Shown: positions 32,701 to 45,572, numbered from the stretch's first letter. The stretch: 64,000 bases of DNA from Hemibagrus wyckioides (GCF_019097595.1 NC_080720.1:16832352-16896351), one strand, 5' to 3'. Notes: generated from the sequence alone by a model not told the origin. Numbers and translations are program-made.

Positions 32701-32909
32701 GCATATATGAAGGATGCATTGATGGATGAGATCCATGAGACTTTGCTTGTGCTTGCATTGAAGATCAGTTCAATATCTCTGAAGAACACAGTGATGCACT
32801 TTGGGAAGGCAAAGGCGAAACCGATAGAGATGAAGGAACCAGCCACCACTGCCCAACCCCAGCCCCCATCTGGTGGTGTATATGACTCAGGATCTTTGAC
32901 AGCTGGCAT
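29782..32909 (-). CDS. Monocarboxylate transporter 1-like, copy B
   Basis: Second SLC16A1-type carrier, predicted plasma-membrane proton/monocarboxylate symporter. Four coding exons: 32909-32696, 31231-31088, 30962-30177 and 29990-29782 (stop TAA). Exons 2 and 3 have exactly the lengths of copy A (144 and 786 nt) and all splices are phase 1. 450 residues. DGGWGW opens TM1; [16 protein letters not shown] follows; Lys37, Arg142, Asp281 and Arg285 match the transport residues of MCT1. The start is the ATG after a good acceptor (GAAGCAG ending 32961); an upstream in-frame ATG lies in the intron. Oddities: TM2 begins [10 protein letters not shown] where MCT1 has [10 protein letters not shown], there are two N-A-S sequons (Asn51, Asn64), and the C-tail is cut short compared with copy A. 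Exon 3 is about 85% identical to copy A by eye, exon 1 only about 70%. It could be a subfunctionalised MCT1 duplicate or serve another monocarboxylate. Confidence 0.93.
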
Positions 32910-32960
32910 TGGCTTTGAGTTTTTGATGGATCCACAATACACAGAGGAGCAAAAGGTATT
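32910..32960 (-). other. 5'-UTR part of MCT copy B exon 1
   Basis: The minus strand has TTTTTATTGCTCTTTTGAAGCAG ending at 32961, then 51 nt with no ATG before the start codon at 32909. A spliced leader is implied; the upstream non-coding exon was not found. Confidence 0.5.
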
Positions 32961-33435
32961 CTGCTTCAAAAGAGCAATAAAAATATTTCATTAACAAATA
33001 TTTAGCTCAATACTACCAAGTTGTAAATACCAAATGCCATGTACCAGGCATGCCAAACCCTTCCACAATGTAATAAAGCAATGAAAATTATGAGATTAAT
33101 ATAGATGTCATACAGCCATTTTCCACCTTTTTTCATATGAGATAAAGCTCATGGACACCATTGAGCTATCTCCAAACTACAGGTAGCTAGTCCTCCAAAG
33201 CTGGCAGTAGACTTCTTTCATCTCCTACAGTAGCATCTCCTCTCATATCTTAATGGCTTATTTGTGAATGTATTTCATACTTTTTGGAATCCATTCAGAA
33301 CTCTGTGACTACTAACTTGTCCTGTGTGCCCTTGTTAACTTGTTAGCCTTGTTAAGTATCACTCCCATGCTGCTCAGTATGGCTCTCACCTCTCATTCCT
33401 TCATCAGATGCAATTTGGACTAATGCAAAAGATAC

Positions 33436-33930
33436 AATATAAGAACAAAAGTATGTGGACAGCTGATCATTACACACATGCTTCTTGAATATCCCATTCC
33501 AGATTTTGTTCCACCTACAGTTATATTAACCTCCACACTTCTGTGAAGGCTTTCCACTAGATTTTGGAATGTGGCTGTGGGGATTTGTGCTCATTCAGCC
33601 AGAATGTGAGGTCAGGTATTGATGTCGAGTAAGGAGGGCTGGGGCTCAGTCATCATTCCAGTTCATCCCAAAGGTGTTCAGTGGGGTTGAGGTCAGGGTT
33701 CTGTGCAGGCAACTTGAATTTTTCTACTCCAGCCTTGGGAAACCAAATCTTCATGGACCTTGCTTTGTGGATTGTCCTGCTGAAACATGTTTGGGCTAGA
33801 CTTCTTAGCTCCAGTGAAGGGAACTTGAGATGATACAGCATACAAAGATGTTATATCAGATTGGTTGCTTCCAACTTTGTGGCAAAATATGAGTGTGATG
33901 GTCAGGTGTGCACAAACTTTCTGCCATACA
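33436..33930 (+). mobile_element. Tc1-derived MITE, best preserved copy
   Basis: About 0.5 kb with imperfect terminal inverted repeats. The left end has AAAAGTATGTGGACAGCTGA; the right end, in reverse complement, has AGAAAGTTTGTGCACACCTGA. On the minus strand the interior still reads [16 protein letters not shown] (about 33705-33655), the final motif of a Tc1/mariner transposase, so the family arose by internal deletion of an autonomous element. It lies just upstream of MCT copy B. Confidence 0.82.
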
Positions 33931-36494
33931 CCCTGCATTTACTATTTATTATGCATTAGTCTGGGAGTTAGATCTACCAGTGCAGTCTTTATTTACTATT
34001 TCCAAGAATACTGGTCAGGCTCTACAGCACATGGTTCACTTATTATTACTGTTAACAAAAGCAAGACATTATAATGAAACCAAGAAATATACTCTATATT
34101 TCCAGAATCTGACTACAAGTAAAAAATATGTGGCAGGACATGACTAAGCAAAAACAATTTCCTTGACTATGGTTTACAGAGATACCCAGAATGTATCTTC
34201 AGGTTATTATAGTTAAATGTAACACCATTCTTATTAGCACTACATTCTGGAAAGGACATCTTGGTTTAATTGTTGACAATAAGTGACCAGTGGTGTGACC
34301 ACCAAATATGCTGTTATTTACTCAACTTCTATAAATAATTAGATATACTGACTGGCATTATATTGTCATCACTAAAAGAAATATTTAGTGGAAATAACAT
34401 ATGAATTTGTACTAGAATATGCAACTAGTTTTGAGCCACTCTAGATGAATTGTATTAACCTTTTCGTTAGAAAATAAATATTGTTACATTAACATTTACA
34501 TTTAAATTTTTTCACATGTAAAAATAAATGCTTGCATATTCTTTACATTCTTGTTTGCTTAGCAAAGCTTTGTTCAGTCGACAAAATCTATAATTGGAAA
34601 TCAGTACAAAGATATATAAAGTTGAAAAAAAAAACAAACACAACCCACAGCTGATGTGAAGCTCCAGCACAAAACAACAAATTTGATTTGTAGTAAATGA
34701 AATGAATGAAACGTCTTAGCAGAACAAAAACATGTAAATTAAGGATGTTTTTTTTAGGGAAATTTCACAAGCAAAATGACATTATTTCAATAAATTTTGG
34801 CACAATCCATGGATAGGAAGTACACCAGTGGTTAGTCCAACAGAGACCTAAAAGTGGAAAATACACAAAGTTCATCAACAGAAAAATGCTAAAATCCTTC
34901 AACTATTATATGAAGCTTTAATCCAGAGGAAATGGGAGTGTAAGGTCAATAACACAAATGTATATTCTTCATGCACTTAAAGAGACTCAAAGAAGATACG
35001 GCCATGATTATGGTCCAGGAATGAAAACCTAAGAGTTGTTATCTATTACTGATATGAACTAAGTTCACTGTGACATTTCCGAATTATATCAATATAAATA
35101 GTATCATTAATTTTAACAATAACTATTAAGTAGAGATATTGTCATTAATATGTTATATTTAGTTATTGCAAATGATATGCACTGTCTCTATTGTGTATAT
35201 TTATGCACAATGTATTTTGTTTGCTGACAGATTTTAGTCCAAACATTAGTGTCCAGTCATCAGAACCTGTATAAATTAGAGAGATTAGAGGATTTCCATA
35301 ACAGAGGAGGGAAACATGAGGAGGATGTATCACTTGTATCACTTTTTAAACAAAAATCCATGCATTTGGACAACTTTATAGTATATGTTAATGTAACTAC
35401 AACAAGAAAACAAGACTACTACGATTACTACTACTGTTACAACTGCTGCTACTATTACTTCTACGTCTGTTGTTTAGTACTTCTTCTACTATAAATGCTA
35501 TATCTTCTACTGTTGCTCCTATTACTATTGGTAACTATACTAAACTAAATAACTAAACAAATAAATAAATACAGTGTGTTCTAAAAAGATCTAATAAATC
35601 ATTATATCATAATCAAATATAACGTCATTACCAAAGAATGCACAATTGATTCAACTTTGGATGACAAGTTGTCAAGAGAAATTTTACATGAACTCATTAA
35701 ATATTGTTTATCAAACAAACATTCTTCAGTATAGGAATATTTTTTTTATATATGTGTCAAGAAATTTAAAATTCCTTGTTATGGCTTTTTCTTAAAAATA
35801 CTCAGTAAAACTTTGTTAATTTGGATTTCTTTTTTACAAATTACAAATTGACAAGTAATTTCCAAAACATGAATTTTACATGATTTTTTTTTTATTTTAA
35901 AAGATTATATTCTAAATATGACTATACATTTGAATATATAAGTATATTCAAATTCAATAAACTCTGTGCCATTTAATTTACTATAGTATTAAAGGCCACA
36001 TTAATCTTGTTTTAGATAAAAATTTGGTTAAATTAATTAACCAAAGTGGGCCATGCAACAATAATTCTAAATGGTAAGGGGTTTAACAATACTGCATTTC
36101 CATTTTTAGTAAATTAAATTGACATAAGATGGGCAGAAAAATATATATCATAATAATTAGACATACCTCTGTGGTCAGTGTTCTTTCTTTATCCTTTCAG
36201 AGATTTTCTCCCCATACATTTGAACTATTTTATAATATAATTTAATGTCCTATGTACTGAGAAAGCAACCTGCCTGGGTTTCTGGTGAATTATAAGCCTT
36301 CTCAAATCCCCCACAGTACTAATCACTGCAAAATTATGTGGCCTACTAATGGCAGTTAAAAACAAACACTCATTTACTTAGAAATGTCCATGTTGTGCCC
36401 TCATTGGCAATATTTATATGTATGTTCATTTTACTTGGAATATTCCATTTACAGTATTCATTAAATGACCTTGGATGGAGGGAAATGTGGAAAA

Positions 36495-36559
36495 TTCACA
36501 CAGCTAATCATAGTAAAATAACAATTCACAGAGCTAATTATAGTAAAATAACAATTCAC
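36495..36559. repeat. 30-bp tandem duplication
   Basis: Two units of 30 bp (36495-36524 and 36525-36554) differ at two positions, followed by the first 5 bp of a third. The shared word is TAGTAAAATAACAATTCAC. Confidence 0.9.
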
Positions 36560-36644
36560 TTTTTCAAATATAACCATTAATGCACATAACGTTTTAGTCT
36601 GGTTCTCAGGAGAGCACCTGGAGATGTGTATGGTACTTACCACC

Positions 36645-36692
36645 ATTACATTTACATTATAATTCTGACATTTGGCAGACACTCTTACAATT
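36645..36692 (-). repeat. LINE/SINE tail fragment
   Basis: TTACATTTACATTATAA..CTGACATTTGGCAGACACTCTTAC is close to the reverse complement of the 3' tail shared by many fish SINEs and LINEs (GATAAGAGCGTCTGCCAAATGC). A sense copy is at 40553-40590. Confidence 0.5.
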
Positions 36693-38813
36693 TATCTAAT
36701 TTTTTACACAAAACCACATCCCGCAGCCACCACAGTGGTATCCACCCATAGGTCTGACTAAACATCATCTTCCTACCTGCCTTATTTTCCTATATTCAAA
36801 GAAAGAGTAAGTGACAATTTATGTACCTTGCAGATATTGGAGTACAGTCTGGAATGCTTGAATGAACTACCTTGACTAAGTCATACATAATGCCAGCAAG
36901 TGTTTTCCTCCTTGCTTTAAAAGCATTCATTCTCTCCCAGTTGTGTCTCTGTCAAAAGTCAAGATGCCTTATACTTGTGGAGAATCACTTGTAATAATCA
37001 TTGTGTTGCCAAAAATATGCAGATCTTGCAGAACAAAACAATTCTGAAGGATCAAATACTAAAAAAATAATCACATGACTTTAAAGATTCCTATTTGTTT
37101 TCAAACTCTCAAATTAAACTGCTCAGTAAATCAGTTTTGTTCCTGTCATAATCAGCATTAGAAACAGTGTATTTCCTGTGCTGGCCTTCACCATCAAAAA
37201 CCATGACCTGTCTAATGGTTAGCATGGGTTCTGCTTTATATTCTCCTATAGTCAGCATTTCCTGCTGAAAACCTTTGGGAAGTCAGCTGTAAAATGTTGC
37301 CAGTGTCAAGCATGTTGGCTAGAAAACACAGAAAACACTGAAAATGTGCTGTGCAGACATGCTTCAAGGCGTTGTCACCTGTTTCACTTCAACGTTTTTT
37401 CACTCCACTGTTATGTAAATAAAATTGCAGCAGCTTGACAACAGTACGGGTGTGTGCAGTGCACAGAATATGTATAAGGTAATCACCAATCTCAGTCGTT
37501 TGCCATAGATTTGTCAGAATTCCGTTGTAAATACCAATGATAACAGCAGCCCCCGAATTTGGACTAACATTGACTAACTTTGCCATCCATTCATCATTGA
37601 TCAGCCCCTCTATTATGTCCCACACTGTTCATTTAGCACCCAGTTCAATTATTCCAGGGAACTTTCTACTGGTGGACACAACTCTCTAATAGTGGACATT
37701 TATCTTATGTCTATGTTCTCCCAAAATTCAGCTAATTTCAACTTTTCCCTCAAATCCATACTGATATGGATAGTGCAATGTTTTGAATTATATTCATCCT
37801 CTCTTCACATGAATAATACACTCCTATCACATTCACTCCCAGTAAGCCATCTGTTGCTCTTCATTCACCTTGGTTTGCCATCTAGCAAGTGGGTGACTGG
37901 ATATTTCATCTTGACTAGAATGTCTGTTATTAATAGCATTTACATTTGTAGCTCTTTACTCTTTTCATGCTTATCAAATGCAGGATGACTGAAAATATGC
38001 CCTGCATAAAAGGCATTAGTTTTGTCTGCTAGATGGGGATGTCTCTACAGTTTACTACACATCGTTTAATTCAACCCATGGCATTTATTAAAGCCGCTTC
38101 TCTGAGAAAACTTTTCACTTCTCTGATGTTACTTTTGAGAAATGTTGCCCAATGTCTGTTGCTTTTTGGACATCTCTCACAGTATCACATTAAACCTATT
38201 AACTGTTGTCATATAAAATAATTGTAGGGCCATCAATTGATTCGTCAACTGATTCTAAAAGGAAGCTCTAGACTCTTGAGTAATATAAAGCCCATTTCAA
38301 TTCTTAACCAGCCCCTCTTCTCTATCTTGAATAATTAGAAATTCACCAACAAATAGCACTGTATTGAGTTATACAGTAGACAGTTTACTTATTTATTACA
38401 ATTTTATTACATAATGCAGGTGTATATAAATCAACAGTGTTTATAGTCACATCACCATAATATATTGTGGCCTAAATTATATGTAATTCACATAATTTGT
38501 CAAGATCTGATAACATGATCTATTCTTTGGCTTTATTATCTGAGCCAGTGTCCAATCAAAAGAAGGCATAGACTAATCCAGATCACTTTGTTATATTTTA
38601 ATCTAAATGGCTAACAAACCTAATCTAATTCAGCAATTCAGGTAGTTAGCTCATTTATGGGGTATGTTGGACCAAATAAATTGTACAGGATAATGGATAA
38701 TCAACTCCTTAACATTTGAAACATGTGAATCACTAGCTATCTGGCATGAGATGAATGCCCCCTACTGGACACTACAGGCACCCTACCTAATTTATAAAAA
38801 GTAATTTCTAAAA

Positions 38814-38890
38814 ATATTATATTATATTATATTATATTATATTATATTATATTATATTATATTATATTATATTATATTATATTATATTAT
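38814..38890. repeat. (ATATT)n pentanucleotide array
   Basis: About 15 perfect copies of the 5-bp unit ATATT over 77 bp. Confidence 0.97.
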
Positions 38891-40301
38891 CTTTTAACCA
38901 AAAATGCTATTGAAAAAACGTTTCCATTATGCTAAATGAAAGAACTGTGTCCATAAAATAGCAACACATGAACAAGATGAAGATTTAATAAGGCAGCTAA
39001 TTCTTTTAAAAACATTTGTAAGAATAAAAAATGCCAGTAAATCTTGCATTTAAAAAGCAAAGGCTGATCTACTATTTTCTCATTAATTGTTACCTAGTTA
39101 TTCACTTATTCTAAGTGCCACAGCACAGCAATTACCTTCCTGGTTCAGCCTCTACTCTCCCACACAGGATTCAGATTATTCCCCTGTTACAGGGATGAGT
39201 GTTCACCCTGGGGTCAGGGTATTTAACTAAACCCCGGGGAACTCATTTAAGCACTGTATTGCTGCTGTCCTTTGGACTCTGTATGATAGTCTAGCATCAG
39301 CCAAAAACCCTGATAACCTCCTACATATTGAAAAATTCAAATTCATTCATCTTCAGTAACTGCTTTTTCTGGTCAGGGTCATGCTAAAATTCTAATTCAC
39401 AAAGGAAATTTATGCGTGGCTGGCATTTACACACAGCTTGGGATTCAAGACATTAAGTTTAAACACAACAGCGCACAGACTCACATTAACACAGAACTGC
39501 TGTGCTGATAGTGACAGTTGTTATGGAGGTATAAGAATGGTAAAATATCCACTTCAACCAAGTTATCTCTGGCTACGTTTCTAAAACCTCCCCCACGAAA
39601 TCCAATTATTATACTGGTATTCTTAGGTACTTGGTTCTCTGAATCAATCTTTTTTTTGCAATGAGACAAAAAAAATTTTTATGACGTGTGCTCCTGATTC
39701 TATCACTCCAAAGCAATATCAGTTGACTTAACAGAATGTTAACCATTGAAATGCCAGGTCATCCTTCAATGATTCACCATATTATGAAGCACATTATCCA
39801 TAAAACCATGATGAATTATTCAGTCACCACAGTGGGAGGTAAATGAGTGTGAGAGATTTACAAAAATCACATGAGCATCAGATTACATTATGTCACCACA
39901 TAAAGTACTTTTGGTGTTATAATAAAATAAAAAAATACACAAAAAATTTATATGTTTATTACATGCAAATTACAAAAAAGGTAATGCATTTAAATATGTA
40001 TGTTGGATATATGTATCAGAAATACTGTCTGGCTGAATGTGTTAACCTTTTGCCAATGCCTCAGAAACACATTGGTTTCAGGCAAGCTTTTTATGGATAA
40101 CGTTTTGGGATGTGCATGCGTTTCTAATCTATACCTTCTTTCTTTTCAGTGTGCAGGGCCTTACCTGATTCCATGCAGAGTAGCTTTGTTTTTTACATCA
40201 ATAGGGATCACAAAAGTGAGGTGCAGGTGCAGGAGCCATCACTGATCCACTTGTCAGCTATATAATACAACTGATGTAAATTCACTTAGAGGAATGGAAA
40301 C

Positions 40302-40326
40302 ACACACACACACACACACACACACA
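40302..40326. repeat. (CA)n microsatellite
   Basis: A run of about 12 CA units; similar short runs are at 41428-41459 (CA) and 41634-41658 (GT). Confidence 0.95.
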
Positions 40327-40552
40327 TAAAATCACTCGTTGTAACTATACAGAAAATAAGAGCATATAGTTTTGTGTTTTATTTGTTGTATTAACTAATT
40401 CATTATTAACTACTATGTATTAACCAATGCATTAATTCATTTCTTACATGGCTTTAGCTTGGTAGTAATCCTAGCACCTGAGCTATGTATTTGTACATTC
40501 ATACTTCCATGTGAACATGTTCTTGAAGGAAAGAAACACTTCACTTCAATTC

Positions 40553-40590
40553 ACTCTGGATAAGAGCATCCACTGAATGCTTTAACAATG
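40553..40590 (+). repeat. LINE/SINE tail fragment
   Basis: CACTCTGGATAAGAGCATCC and ACTGAATGCTTTAACAATGAATGAA match the common 3' tail of fish retroposons. The body upstream is not recognisable. Confidence 0.5.
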
Positions 40591-41789
40591 AATGAAAGGT
40601 CTGATACTGCTGTTAGGCACAGCAAATCTTTGTTATTGTTCTGACATTTACAGTACAGTAGCTGTAAAACCTTTTTGTCACTCGGCCCTCACCTGTGTCA
40701 TTTATTCTGGTCAGGGTTGCTTCTCACAATGGAATTAGCCATCATGCATCGAGTGCAGGGGACTGTAACTCACAATAACAAACATAAAAAACAATTCTGT
40801 CTCCATTCCCAACATCTGTTTCAATGACAGAGAGCCATGATTTGTTATTTTGCTGCCTAGAGGCCTGTCTTGAAATGTTAATTTTAATCTTTGTCCTTAC
40901 AGCCCATTTTTATGTATTCTTTGCTATGGAAACTCCTGTTGCATAATTAAATTGTGTATTTGCGTATTTTTTTGGCCAGTGTTCCACTCTCTACTCACAA
41001 CCTCATGCTGATTGTATTAGACAAGAAAACTGTCTGACAAATCAAACTGAAGCCCATGTTAAATTCATTGTAGAGGATATTTGGTTTAAGGTTTTATGTT
41101 GGAGGAAAAAAAGCAAGGAGCAAGAAGATAAACACAAAAAATTTGCCGAATTGCAATGCCATAGCAAGTTTAAGCCTCTCAATATGAAGCGGGATTTTTT
41201 CCAATGAGGTCAAATATCCAGAGAGTAGCTCTTATCCACACTAATTCCACTAAGAACAGGAAGGGTTAGAGTTCATATTGGCAAAAGATGGACAACAGGA
41301 TAGACTGCTAATCAACCTTCCCTCTGTTAGCAAGATCAACTGGGCTGTTTAACCCTAATGGAATTAAGAATTATGCCAAAAGAATTATTATTATGCATCC
41401 TGCTTTCTTTCATGTACGTTTTACACCCAGACACACACAGACACACACACACACACACAGGTTGTTTTTTTGTAAGCTGTTCCCAGCTAAGACTTAACAG
41501 CAATGAAAGTTATAAGAAATCAGTTTATAAAGAATACAACTTACTTTGCAAAGCAAGTAAAAAAAATTTCATTTTCATGTTTACTGCCATTCCTCAGGAG
41601 GTAATTATGATCTGGAACAGTATTCTATACACACAGTGTGTGTGTGTGTGTGTGTGTGCATGCAGCTGGATGGCACAGTGGTAGTGCCCTTGCATTTGCA
41701 AATCCCTTTCAGGGTAAGCCTCCAGTAAGGGTCTACTCACTATCATCACTACAAATATCATGGAAACCACTGCACTTATATATGCTACT

Positions 41790-43230
41790 GCTACAGAAAT
41801 CCTGGAGATACTTGGGTATAAGATCAAAAATGCAACAAGCAGAGAGTGCTATCCATGGAGAAGACTTAAGTGGAAGCCAAGATCAAGAAATTCCGGAGGG
41901 ATGTTAGTCAGCTAACAGACGTACAGAGGGGTGTCATAAAGGACAAGTCCTGGATGGATAAGAAGTACAACTAGATGTCCATAGGTGAGGCTCTAGAGAC
42001 AAAGAAAGACTTACAGTTCTGTCAGCTAGCCTGAAGAGATACACCAGAGAAGCAGATTCCAAGAGAATAAATGGCCTCTTCTCCAAAGATTCTTGTAGTG
42101 TGTACTACCAGCTAAAAGGGAATAACAGCACAAGGATAGACCCACCCGGAGCAGAGACTGGACAATACTGGAGGGACATATGGGAGAAACACACAACTCC
42201 AAAGCCAAGTGGCTTGACCTTGGCTTGGCTTGAAGAGCGGCCCATTTAAGATGAAGAGGACTTTCACCCTTTAGCATAACAACACCCTGAAACACACCTC
42301 CAAATTTAACAGAGGAATAGCTTTACCAAAATAGATCAAGATTCTGCAATGGCCCTGTGGGAGTCCAGATCTAAAACCAATTGAAAATCTGTGGGGTGAC
42401 CTGAAGAGGGATGTGCACAGGAGATGCCCAGCCACTTTGGGCATCAGACTTAGAATGCTTTTGTAAGGAAAAATGGCAAAATATTGTCAAGAATAATATT
42501 AATAATAAGTCAAGATGTACCAAACGATTGACTCTTAGCCACAATGATTGAATGATGTGATAAAATCTAAAGTTGCTTCAACTAACTTTTTGAAGCAGGT
42601 CATTGTACATGTTTATTTTTATTTATTTTTTCCCTAAAAATGTGTTGAATTTTTATATCCTCTGTACCTCCAGAGAGTTAGGCAGAAGCTGAGAAGCCAG
42701 CTCAATGGTCAGAATAAGATTCAAGCTATCAATATGTATGCCTTACCAGTCATTAGATACCCAGCTGGAATAGTAAGCTGGTCACAGGTGGAGATAGATG
42801 CTACTGATGTCAAGACAAAAAAAATCCTTGCAAAGGCACAGAGGGTTGCACAACAAGTCCAGCACCCTGAGCAATGAAATGGAGGGCAAGGATTAGTGAG
42901 TGTCAGAGCCAATATCTAGAGTGAAACAAGGTGCATCCATGACTACCTCAGGAAGATGGCCCCACAGGATGAACTGCTAAGAGAGTGCCTCTGGCAACAG
43001 AAGGGTGATGAAGAGGAAGAGAAAATATCATGGAAGACCAAGCCCCTCCATGGAATGTATCAATGGCAGATAGAGTAAATGGCTGACATCAAGCAGGACC
43101 ACGGCTGAAGGAACAACTGGAACAGATGTGAAAGGTGAAGTCCAAAGTGAACCCAGCTTTAATAGGAGCATTATGGGGCTATGAACCACAAACTAGAAGA
43201 GTGGCTGGGAGATTCCAGGTACAACATCTG
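41790..43230 (+). mobile_element. Second non-LTR retroelement fossil with Tc1 fragment inside
   Basis: The plus strand reads VEAKIKKFRRDVSQLTDVQR near 41.87-41.94 kb and then MSIGEALET near 41.98 kb, the N-terminal side of an R2/R4-type pol. After the Tc1 piece it reads LRSQLNGQNKIQAINMYALP and VIRYPAGIVSWSQVEIDATD (from about 42675), then GLVSVRANI and YLRKMAPQDELLRECLWQQK near 42.94-43.0 kb, the post-RT region. The RT catalytic core between these parts is absent. Several stops and frame changes are present. Class assignment is from remembered family wording. Confidence 0.75.
42245..42660 (+). pseudogene. Tc1-like transposase C-terminal fragment
   Basis: The plus strand reads LKHTSKFNRGIALPK, a stop, then ILQWPCGSPDLKPIENLWGD and LKRDVHRR. 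This holds the SPDLxPIENLW block that ends the DDE domain of Tc1 transposases. Further stops follow. It separates the two halves of the retroelement fossil, in the same orientation. Confidence 0.78.
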
Positions 43231-45525
43231 AGGTCTCTGTACAGATGAGTGCAGTACTAAGAAAAGCTAAGAACAAAGAATTTTAAACATTTACAGTTAT
43301 TACAGGTTTTATATGTTATTTGTATACTTACCAAAAAAGTCTTTAGATGATGTTAGAATTCATTTATTTATTTCACTGTAAAATTGAGAAATAAATTTAA
43401 ACAGCTATTTAATGGAATATAAGTTCTCTATGAAAACATTATTAAATAAATCATAAATCCAATAGTTATCAACATTCCCTCTAATATGCTTAGGGAAATA
43501 AAGAACATGCTTTTTTGTTTTGAATATAGAAAAAATTTAGAAAAAATGTTAGACACTAGAAATAGTGATGTGTGTTTGCACTCTAGTAACTGTAGTTTAA
43601 AAGGTTTATGTTGGAAATTTACATTTGTCCAGACATACTGTATATACATCAAGACACATGCTTTTCATGAGTATGTCATATTTGATGTCCAGTTTCTCAA
43701 TTTTCAGATATGTAGTGGTCACAAATGGAGAAAAAAAAAAACAGTGGACTAAATGTTTTGCTATTGAGATTGCATGTTATACAGACAATTTTATCTTTGT
43801 TTAAAAATGTAATAATTTATAGTAGTTTTATGAATAAATTATTGAGGAATATTGGTTAAAGAGGAAATCAGAGTAGAGGAAAGGTTTGCAGACAGTAAAT
43901 CTTCATTTCACAATAACTCAAGCTCAGGATTAAATACCACCTGCTCTGCCACCATACTAGAACTGTACAGTATTTTATTCTTATTATGTTATTAATTATT
44001 TACAATTGCACCAATTTAAACTCAATGTAACATCTGTTGCTCTACCACCCTGTATGAGCAACACAATAAAAAGGAACAGGAGGTAGTAAGTTCCAAAGCA
44101 AATGGTGTGTATGGGGCTGAAAGCCTTTGGGAATGTGTCATGCTGGAGGTGGCCAGGTCACATGAATACAGAAGTTGTCCTGGGGCTTTGCCTGAGCCTT
44201 GTCTGTTCTTTATTTGTTTAGCTACCTGGCCAGCAACACTCACGGAGGGACAGATCTAGAATGGCAAACAGCGGTCTTCTGCACAATAGGGGAAGTGCAG
44301 GTACTTCAGAAACGGAGACAGAGAGGGCAAGTCAATGACAGATTCAGAAACACCAGTGTGATGCTGGAACTCTTACAAACACTGTGGCAGTATGTGGTTA
44401 CTTTCGCTCTGTGGCAAACCTAATCAATGGAAATGGTTGCAGTGTGACATTTATTTGACAGAAACTTTACCTAATTCATTCATTCATTCTTACAAAGAGG
44501 CAGCAATTTTTGAGGACAAGATTTCAAATACATAAATAAACAAATACATAATTTCAGAAGTTTAATGTATTGTCCACATTTTGTTGCTGGGAACTGGCAT
44601 ATTGCTCAAAGACATCTTATATCTGAAGCCATAAGCATTTTTAAGGGGCTTCATGTACTCCACAGTACTGATATATGGCTCATTCTCCCTCACCGTGTAT
44701 AAATCTGTATGCAGTAGATGGCAAGGGAGGCAGGAATAGGTACAAGATGAAGTATTCGTAAAATACTTTCTACCAGTGAGTAGACATGACAATAGTCTCC
44801 ATTTCAAACTGACAGAGGTGCCACAAGCCAGAAAGGAGCTTTATCTGACATAATTTCTGCTCGTTCTTCTCAGTATGCCACTGGTACAGAGACACAGGTT
44901 TAAAAATCACACAATTAAATAGTGGGGAAGAACAAGCAGAGAAATGAGAGAATGGATTCAGCTGCCATGAAAAAAAAATCTTGTAAACAATGTGTAAATT
45001 TAATTTAAATTTACATATTTTCTTTACTTAATGTGAGAGGTCTATTTCTATTTGTGGAAATAAAAATAAGGTTTGCACTTAAAGGTGGAGGTTAATTTCC
45101 TGTGTTACCTACCACATGCTATCTGATTTTGACTGTGTACGCACAGCCTAGCATTTTCTACGGATTATGCCAGCTTTTATTTAAATGTCATGGTCCACTG
45201 GGGCTGTCTACTGGAGACTCAGATGCTGAAGACGTTCAAAGCGGTCCGGATGTCAGAGTGTTGGATAGGTTTAGAGACAAGGGACAGGATCCACATCTGA
45301 GCTGGCAGTTGGAAAGGTCATTGTAAGAAATGAATCCAGGAAACATTGGAGACACAAGTTCTCATAATAAACAGAGTGTAGTTACAACAATGTAAACAAA
45401 AGTTACTGTAGATATCTCCCAAAGTGTACCTTTAAATGATGTGAAATTTTTCTGCTTTTACACATTATACGGCTATAAGATCATATTGTATTCATTCATC
45501 CATTAAGTTATCTTCAAGAGTCAAG

Positions 45526-45527
<2 letters not shown>

Positions 45528-45571
<44 letters not shown>
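45528..45571. repeat. (ATT)n microsatellite
   Basis: About 14 ATT units in a row, followed by a short TAGTAG-like patch. Confidence 0.97.

Positions 45572-45572
<1 letters not shown>

Larger units (their letters stand above)
33931..41780. other. Intergenic or intronic stretch, no exon recognised
   Basis: About 7.8 kb of AT-rich sequence. It holds a 30-bp tandem duplication (36495-36559), repeat tails (36650-36690, 40553-40590), an ATATT array (38814-38890), a repeat-like patch near 39340-39440 and CA/GT microsatellites (40302-40326, 41428-41459, 41634-41658). ORFs are all below 110 codons, lack family similarity and often overlap simple repeats. Confidence 0.55.

Noticed and set aside
32910..32969. 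Upstream in-frame ATG (32969) as the start of MCT copy B
   Set aside because: It lies before a good splice acceptor ending at 32961, and the family N-terminus aligns with the ATG at 32909.
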